From Pseudomonas oryzicola (GTDB lineage: Bacteria > Pseudomonadota > Gammaproteobacteria > Pseudomonadales > Pseudomonadaceae), in the NCBI RefSeq assembly GCF_014269185.2, contig NZ_JABWRZ020000001.1, positions 335,001-399,000 on the forward strand: a stretch of DNA of 64,000 nt, read 5' to 3'. Every line of letters starts with the position of its first letter. The first letter of the stretch is position 1. Below, one piece after another: positions 59,018 through 64,000 of this stretch. The notes below the pieces were generated by a model. That model worked only from the letters and a program-made list of their open reading frames with translations. It did not search any database and was not told the origin of the DNA. A program made the position numbers and the translations under genes.

Positions 59018-59101
59018 TTCGCGGCTAAAGCCGCTCCTACGAAGGTACAGCGCCGGATTCGAGACCGGTGCAGCCCCCGTAGGAGCGGTCTTGGCCGCGA
59101 A
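59018..59101. repeat. REP inverted pair between gcvH and gcvP
   Basis: Ttcgcggctaaagccgctcctac at 59018-59040 and gtaggagcggtcttggccgcgaa at 59079-59101 are imperfect inverted copies of the REP core. They lie in the 196-bp gcvH-gcvP spacer inside the operon. Confidence 0.85.
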
Positions 59102-59198
59102 GAGGCCGGGCCTGCAAATAAGTTTCCCCGCACAATCGGCAATCCCTTCCTAGACTTGTAAGTCTCCATGAGAGCTGGCCTAGGAAGAGAGCCTCGTC

Positions 59199-62072
59199 AT
59201 GTCCCAGTCGCCATCCCTGCATCAACTGCAAGAGCCCAACCCCTTCCTGCGTCGCCATCTGGGCCCCGATGCCGCAGAGCAGCAGGCCATGCTCAACGCG
59301 CTGGGTGTCGCCAGCCGCAGTGAGCTGATCGAGCAGACCGTACCGCCAGACATCCGCCTCAATCGCCCCCTCGACCTGCCGCCGGCACTGGACGAACAGG
59401 CCGCCCTGGCCAAGCTCGCCGGTTACGCCGAGCAGAACCAGGTCTGGACCAGCCTGATCGGCATGGGCTACCACGGCACCATCACGCCCACGGTCATCCT
59501 GCGCAACGTGCTGGAGAACCCGGGCTGGTACACCGCCTACACGCCCTATCAGCCCGAGATTGCCCAAGGCCGGCTGGAGGCGCTACTGAACTTCCAGCAG
59601 ATGGTCATCGACCTCACCGGGCTGGCCCTGGCCAATGCCTCGCTGCTTGACGAAGCCACCGCCGCCGCCGAGGCAATGGCCCTGGCCAAGCGGGTGGCGC
59701 GCAACAAGAGCAATGCCTTCTTCGCCGATGAGCACTGTCACCCGCAAACCCTGTCGGTACTCAAGACCCGCGCCGAGGGGTTTGGCTTCGAGCTGATCGT
59801 CGACTCTGTGGATAACCTCGGCAAGCACGCGGTGTTCGGTGCCTTGCTGCAGTACCCTGACACCCACGGCGAGGTCCGCGACCTGCGCCCGCTGATCGAC
59901 CAGTTGCACAGCCAGCATGCACTGGCCTGTGTGGCGGCGGACCTGCTCAGCCTGGTGGTGCTGGCGCCGCCAGGGGAGCAGGGGGCGGACGTGGTATTGG
60001 GATCGACCCAACGCTTTGGCGTACCGATGGGGTATGGCGGCCCCCACGCGGCCTATTTCGCCTGTCGCGACGACTACAAGCGGGCCATGCCGGGGCGCAT
60101 CATCGGCGTATCGCGCGATGCCCGTGGCAACACCGCCCTGCGCATGGCCCTGCAAACCCGCGAGCAGCATATTCGCCGCGAAAAGGCCAACTCCAACATC
60201 TGCACGGCGCAGGTGCTGCTGGCCAATATTGCCGGCTTCTACGCGGTCTACCATGGCCCCGAAGGCCTGCAACGCATCGCCCAGCGTGTGCATCGGTTGA
60301 CCTTCATCCTGGCCGCGGGCCTCGAAGCCAAGGGTATCCGGCGGCTGAACCAGCATTTCTTCGACACGCTGACCGTGGATGTTGGTGGCGCCCAGGCGGC
60401 CATCATCGAAAGCGCCGAAGCCGCTCAGATCAACTTGCGTATCCTTGGTCGCGGGCGTCTTGGCGTGAGCCTTGACGAGACCTGTTCGGAGCAGACGGTG
60501 CTGCGCCTGTTCGACATCTTCCTGGGCGTGGACCACGGTCTGGAGATTGCCGCACTCGACCAGCTCGCCCTGCCCGAAGGTATTCCCGCCAGCCTGGTGC
60601 GGCGCACGCCGTTCCTCACTCACCTGGTGTTCAACCTGCACCACAGTGAGACCGAGATGCTGCGCTATCTCAAGCAACTGGAGAACAAGGACCTGGCGCT
60701 GAACCAGTCGATGATCCCGCTGGGCTCGTGCACCATGAAGCTCAACGCCACCAGCGAGATGATCCCGATCACCTGGCCCGGCTTTGCCCAGTTGCACCCG
60801 TTTGCCCCGGCCGCCCAGGCCGCCGGCTACAAGGCGATGATCGATGAGCTGGAAAGCTGGTTATGCGCCATTACCGGCTTCGATGCCATCTGCATGCAGC
60901 CCAACTCCGGTGCGCAGGGTGAATACGCTGGCTTGATGGCCATTACCCGTTACCACCGCAGCCGGCACCAGCCGCAACGCACGCTGTGTCTGATCCCGTC
61001 GTCGGCCCACGGCACCAACCCGGCCTCGGCGCAAATGGCCGGCATGGAGGTGGTGATCGTCGATTGCGATGACGACGGCAACGTCGACCTGGCCGATCTC
61101 AAGGCCAAGGCGCACGCAGCCGCAGACCGTCTGTCGTGCCTGATGATCACCTACCCGTCGACCCACGGCGTATACGAAGAGGGCATTCGCGAAATCTGCG
61201 AAGTGGTCCACCAGTACGGCGGCCAGGTGTACATGGATGGTGCCAACCTCAATGCCCAGGTGGGCCTGGCGCGCCCGGCGGATATTGGCGCCGACGTTTC
61301 CCACATGAACCTGCACAAGACGTTCTGCATACCCCACGGCGGTGGCGGCCCCGGCATGGGCCCGATCGGCATCCGCGAGCACCTCAAGCCGTTCGTTGCC
61401 AGCCACCCGGTGGTGCCGGTACCCGGCCTGGACCCGAACAACAGTGCAGTCAGTGCCGCGCCCTGGGGTAGTGCGAGCATCTTGCCGATCAGCTGGATGT
61501 ATATCGCCATGATGGGCCCGCAGCTGGCTGATGCCAGCGAAGTGGCGATCCTCTCGGCCAACTACCTGGCCAGCCAGTTGAGCGGCGCCTTCCCCGTGCT
61601 CTACCGCGGGCGCAACCAGCGGGTGGCGCATGAATGCATCCTCGATCTGCGCCCCCTGAAGGCGCTGACCGGTATCAGTGAAGAGGATGTGGCCAAGCGC
61701 CTGATGGACTATGGCTTCCATGCGCCGACCATGTCCTTCCCGGTGCCGGGCACGCTGATGGTCGAGCCGACCGAGAGTGAGTCGAAGGCCGAGCTGGACC
61801 GGTTCGTCGAGGCCATGCTGGCGATTCGCGCGGAAATCGGCGATGTGCAGGAGGGTAACTGGCCGGCGGAGAACAACCCGCTCAAGCATGCACCGCATAC
61901 GCTGGCTGACGTGCTGGGGGTATGGGACAGGCCCTACAGCCTGGAGCAGGCGGTGGCGCCCTCTGCTCATGTACGCCAGCACAAGTACTGGCCGGCGGTG
62001 AACCGGGTCGACAACGTGTATGGAGACCGGAACCTGTTCTGTGCGTGCGTGCCGGTGGAGGCTTATCGGTAG
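59199..62072 (+). CDS. gcvP: Glycine dehydrogenase (decarboxylating), P protein
   Basis: A 957-residue single-chain P protein, the PLP enzyme that decarboxylates glycine. N-terminal half [16 protein letters not shown], and C-terminal catalytic half with PLP lysine K707 in [19 protein letters not shown]. The Gly-rich loop follows the Lys as usual. Length agrees with bacterial one-chain P proteins. It completes the gcvT-H-P unit; lpd is elsewhere. Confidence 0.97.
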   Translation: MSQSPSLHQLQEPNPFLRRHLGPDAAEQQAMLNALGVASRSELIEQTVPPDIRLNRPLDLPPALDEQAALAKLAGYAEQNQVWTSLIGMGYHGTITPTVILRNVLENPGWYTAYTPYQPEIAQGRLEALLNFQQMVIDLTGLALANASLLDEATAAAEAMALAKRVARNKSNAFFADEHCHPQTLSVLKTRAEGFGFELIVDSVDNLGKHAVFGALLQYPDTHGEVRDLRPLIDQLHSQHALACVAADLLSLVVLAPPGEQGADVVLGSTQRFGVPMGYGGPHAAYFACRDDYKRAMPGRIIGVSRDARGNTALRMALQTREQHIRREKANSNICTAQVLLANIAGFYAVYHGPEGLQRIAQRVHRLTFILAAGLEAKGIRRLNQHFFDTLTVDVGGAQAAIIESAEAAQINLRILGRGRLGVSLDETCSEQTVLRLFDIFLGVDHGLEIAALDQLALPEGIPASLVRRTPFLTHLVFNLHHSETEMLRYLKQLENKDLALNQSMIPLGSCTMKLNATSEMIPITWPGFAQLHPFAPAAQAAGYKAMIDELESWLCAITGFDAICMQPNSGAQGEYAGLMAITRYHRSRHQPQRTLCLIPSSAHGTNPASAQMAGMEVVIVDCDDDGNVDLADLKAKAHAAADRLSCLMITYPSTHGVYEEGIREICEVVHQYGGQVYMDGANLNAQVGLARPADIGADVSHMNLHKTFCIPHGGGGPGMGPIGIREHLKPFVASHPVVPVPGLDPNNSAVSAAPWGSASILPISWMYIAMMGPQLADASEVAILSANYLASQLSGAFPVLYRGRNQRVAHECILDLRPLKALTGISEEDVAKRLMDYGFHAPTMSFPVPGTLMVEPTESESKAELDRFVEAMLAIRAEIGDVQEGNWPAENNPLKHAPHTLADVLGVWDRPYSLEQAVAPSAHVRQHKYWPAVNRVDNVYGDRNLFCACVPVEAYR

Positions 62073-62094
62073 GGCTGCAGATTGCTGTTGGATT

Positions 62095-62116
62095 CTTCGC
62101 GGGCATGCCCGCGAAG
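62095..62116. repeat. 22-bp perfect REP palindrome after gcvP
   Basis: Cttcgcgggcatgcccgcgaag is its own reverse complement, a solitary REP core between the convergent gcvP and DUF2388 genes. It may act as a bidirectional terminator. Confidence 0.85.
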
Positions 62117-62128
62117 CAGGCGATGCGG

Positions 62129-62443
62129 TTACTCGGCTACCGCGTTCTTGGCCAGAATGGCATTGGCCAGTTCCATGTCGGTGGCCTGCAGGCCCGGGTT
62201 TTCTGCGCGGGCCTGACGAATTGCCGCTTCCAGGAACGGCCCGCGAATCGCGCCTTCGCTGGCCACGAAGCTGCCGGCATCATCCTGCGCCGCCATCACC
62301 AGCTTGTGGTCCCCCGAGGTCAGGTAGCTCGATGCCGTGGTAGCACCAGTGGTCATCACGTTACGCCAGAAGGTATCGGCCATGGCCGAGCCAATAGGCA
62401 GCGAAAGCAAGGCAGCGGCGGCGATGGCGGTTTTGAGACGCAT
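62129..62443 (-). CDS. DUF2388 secreted protein
   Basis: A 104-residue exported protein: signal peptide MRLKTAIAAAALLSLPIGSAMA, then a mature domain with SSYLTSGDHKLVMAAQDDAG and ATDMELANAILAKN. DUF2388 is largely confined to Pseudomonas and has no known function. It sits alone between gcvP (convergent) and the GspE-like gene, with a gap of ~90 bp upstream. Confidence 0.88.
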   Translation of the reverse strand: MRLKTAIAAAALLSLPIGSAMADTFWRNVMTTGATTASSYLTSGDHKLVMAAQDDAGSFVASEGAIRGPFLEAAIRQARAENPGLQATDMELANAILAKNAVAE

Positions 62444-62533
62444 GTTGAAACACCTCGAAAGGGGTGAGGGTTGAAGATGCGCGGTTGGATTTGCGGCAAA
62501 GAGGTAAGTTCCTTGAATACAAAGCGTTTTTAC

Positions 62534-64000
62534 CTACGAACAGACCCGTAGCACTTCCTCCTGTCGGGTTTGCCCGCAGGCCACCTTGGCCTCCCCACAA
62601 GTCCGCAGGTCGAGCAGGCCATCGGCCTTTGCCTGGCGCCGCAAACTGGCCAGATCGCTGCCTGGGCCTATTTGTGCACGCAGGCTGTCGCTGAGCACCA
62701 ACAGTTCGAACAAGCCGGTGCGGCCGTGGAACCCGGTGCCCCGGCAGGTACGGCACGGCTGGGCGGCGGGCACTGTCACTGCGCTGCGGCAATCTGCGCA
62801 CAGCGTACGCACCAGGCGCTGAGCCATGACGCCGACCAGCGTCGCCTTGATCAGGTAGTCGGCCACGCCCAACTCCTGCAGGCGGGTGATTGCACTGCAG
62901 GCGTCGTTGGTATGCAGGGTGGACAGCACCAGATGGCCGGTCAGCGCCGCCTGTACCGCCACCAGGGCAGTTTCGCGGTCGCGAATTTCGCCGATCATGA
63001 TGATATCTGGGTCCTGGCGCAGCAGGGCCCGTACCCCATTGGCAAAGCCCAGGTCCAGGGCGGGCTGTACCTGCAACTGATTGAATGCCGGCTCCAGGCG
63101 CTCGATGGGATCCTCGATGGTGCACAGATTGACTTGCGGCGTGGCCAGCAGCTTGAGGCTGGCGTACAGCGTGCTGGTCTTGCCGGAACCGGTTGGGCCG
63201 GTGACCAGGATGATGCCCTGGCGTTGCTGCAGCAGGCCTTGCCATTGCGCCAGTTGCGGCCCTTCCAGGCCGAGGCGATCGAAGCCCTCCTGCAATTGTT
63301 GCGGGTCGAACAGGCGCAGCACCAGTTTCTCGCCGAACGGGGTCGGCAGGGTCGACAGCCGCAACTCTACCTCGGCGCCGCCAGGCAGGCAGCTTTGCAG
63401 GCGGCCATCCTGCGGCCGGCGTTTTTCCGCGACGTCCATGCGTGCCAGATGTTTCAGGCGGCTGACCAGCGCCAAGGTGACCCCGGCGGGGAACGCATAC
63501 ACGCAGTGCAGCAGGCCGTCGATGCGGTAGCGCAGCTGGCCTTGTTCGCGGCGGGGCTCCAGGTGGATATCGCTGGCGCGCTGTTCGATGGCGTACTGCA
63601 GCAGCCAGTCGACGATATGCACGATGTGGGCGTCGTCGGCGCTGGCCTCGGCCTGCCGCGTGCCCAGTTCCAGCAGCTGTTCGAGTTCACCGAGGCTGGC
63701 CGACTGCTGGTTTTGCGCGCCCTTTACCGACTGAGCCAGCCGGTGGAATGACTGCCCCGCCTGACGTATCTGCAACGGGCTGGCCAACACGCGACGGATC
63801 GGTCGGCCCAGGCTACGGGCCAGGTCTGCGTGCCAGTCGTCCTGGTACGGTTGGGCGCTGGCGACTGTGACACCGGTGTCGTCGGCGGCGATGATCAGGA
63901 TGCCATGGCGCTGGGCGAAGGCAGGGGAGATCAGGCCGCTGATTTGCGCCAGGTCGAGTTGCATCGGGTCGATGGGCAGATAAGGCTGGCCGACCCTGCG
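62534..64000 (-). CDS. GspE/PulE-type secretion ATPase, N-terminus cut by window edge
   Basis: At least 488 residues of a type II secretion or type IV pilus-like ATPase. The reading frame runs past the right edge (VGQPYLPIDPMQLDL), so the internal ATG at 63964 is not the start. Domains: GspE N-terminal, then the ATPase with Walker A GPTGSGKTSTLY, Asp box/Walker B IMIGEIRDRET and HLVLSTLHTNDA, then a four-cysteine zinc site (CADC and CRTC). It powers pseudopilus or pilus assembly. Which secretion system cannot be judged without the neighbouring genes. Confidence 0.92.
   Translation of the reverse strand, partial: RRVGQPYLPIDPMQLDLAQISGLISPAFAQRHGILIIAADDTGVTVASAQPYQDDWHADLARSLGRPIRRVLASPLQIRQAGQSFHRLAQSVKGAQNQQSASLGELEQLLELGTRQAEASADDAHIVHIVDWLLQYAIEQRASDIHLEPRREQGQLRYRIDGLLHCVYAFPAGVTLALVSRLKHLARMDVAEKRRPQDGRLQSCLPGGAEVELRLSTLPTPFGEKLVLRLFDPQQLQEGFDRLGLEGPQLAQWQGLLQQRQGIILVTGPTGSGKTSTLYASLKLLATPQVNLCTIEDPIERLEPAFNQLQVQPALDLGFANGVRALLRQDPDIIMIGEIRDRETALVAVQAALTGHLVLSTLHTNDACSAITRLQELGVADYLIKATLVGVMAQRLVRTLCADCRSAVTVPAAQPCRTCRGTGFHGRTGLFELLVLSDSLRAQIGPGSDLASLRRQAKADGLLDLRTCGEAKVACGQTRQEEVLRVCS

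Noticed and set aside
62534..63964. GspE-like gene complete with start at 63964
   Set aside because: The frame stays open to the window edge with family-like residues (VGQPYLPIDP), so the true start lies beyond it.

Overview
The window is about 64 kb of high-GC chromosome from a fluorescent Pseudomonas, most probably the Pseudomonas putida group. This rests on gene content and order (glnK-amtB-sutA, lysA-dapF-DUF484-xerC, ppk/ppx next to trxA-rho-ubiD, zapA-6S RNA-fau, ygfB-pepP-ubiH, gcvT-gcvH-gcvP), on the Pseudomonas-restricted proteins SutA and DUF2388, and on many REP-type inverted repeats containing GCGGG..CCCGC or the 'cgcgacacaaggccgctcc' core. It reads as core genome. I see no prophage, insertion sequence, CRISPR array, tRNA or rRNA. 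Strand assignments, overlaps and ribosome binding sites are consistent with intact genes; the first and last genes are cut by the window edges.

Layout. 1-4.2 kb: KefC-like antiporter (cut), a GlxA-type AraC regulator, a small HTH-only AraC protein and a YcaC-like hydrolase. 4.2-11.4 kb: an unusual signalling locus with a 1682-residue pseudokinase/AAA-ATPase/GAF/histidine kinase, divergent from a response regulator carrying two different DNA-binding domains and an overlapping receiver-only protein, followed by a DoxX protein. 11.4-18.7 kb: comM, an orphan repeat protein, an AIG2-like protein, ubiK, then the nitrogen pair glnK-amtB behind a sigma-54 promoter and NtrC site, and sutA. 18.7-24.8 kb: the lptM-lysA-dapF-DUF484-xerC-yigB operon, with cyaY, DUF1289 and rnk on the other strand. 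24.8-31 kb: adenylate cyclase cyaA, a UPF0178 protein, elbB, a sterol-desaturase-like membrane protein and a DedA protein. 31-39.7 kb: ppk and ppx tail to tail, trxA, rho with a long leader, ubiD and a ferredoxin-type reductase. 39.9-47.7 kb: chaC, a quinone reductase, a FliL-like protein, an HlyD/RbbA/YhhJ-type export system and an EVE protein. 47.9-54.5 kb: fau, 6S RNA, zapA and a ZapB-like coiled coil facing away from ygfB-pepP-ubiH-DUF4442-ubiI. 54.6-64 kb: a ferric-iron ABC binding protein and permease without an ATPase, the glycine cleavage genes gcvT-gcvH-gcvP, a DUF2388 protein and a GspE-type ATPase cut at the edge.

How the genes work together. Several modules concern survival in slow growth or starvation: SutA and 6S RNA act on RNA polymerase, Rnk is related to Gre-type polymerase ligands, Ppk/Ppx control polyphosphate, CyaA makes cAMP, and GlnK/AmtB sense ammonium. 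Four loci serve ubiquinone synthesis (ubiK, ubiD, ubiH, ubiI). Folate one-carbon flow is represented by gcvTHP and fau.

The best candidate for an undescribed system is the 4.2-10.9 kb signalling locus. The sensor's kinase-like domain has lost the residues needed for phosphotransfer while its histidine kinase looks intact, and its likely partner joins an OmpR-type winged helix, a receiver and a LuxR-type helix-turn-helix in one chain. All assignments come from reading the sequence and recalling families; no database search was run.
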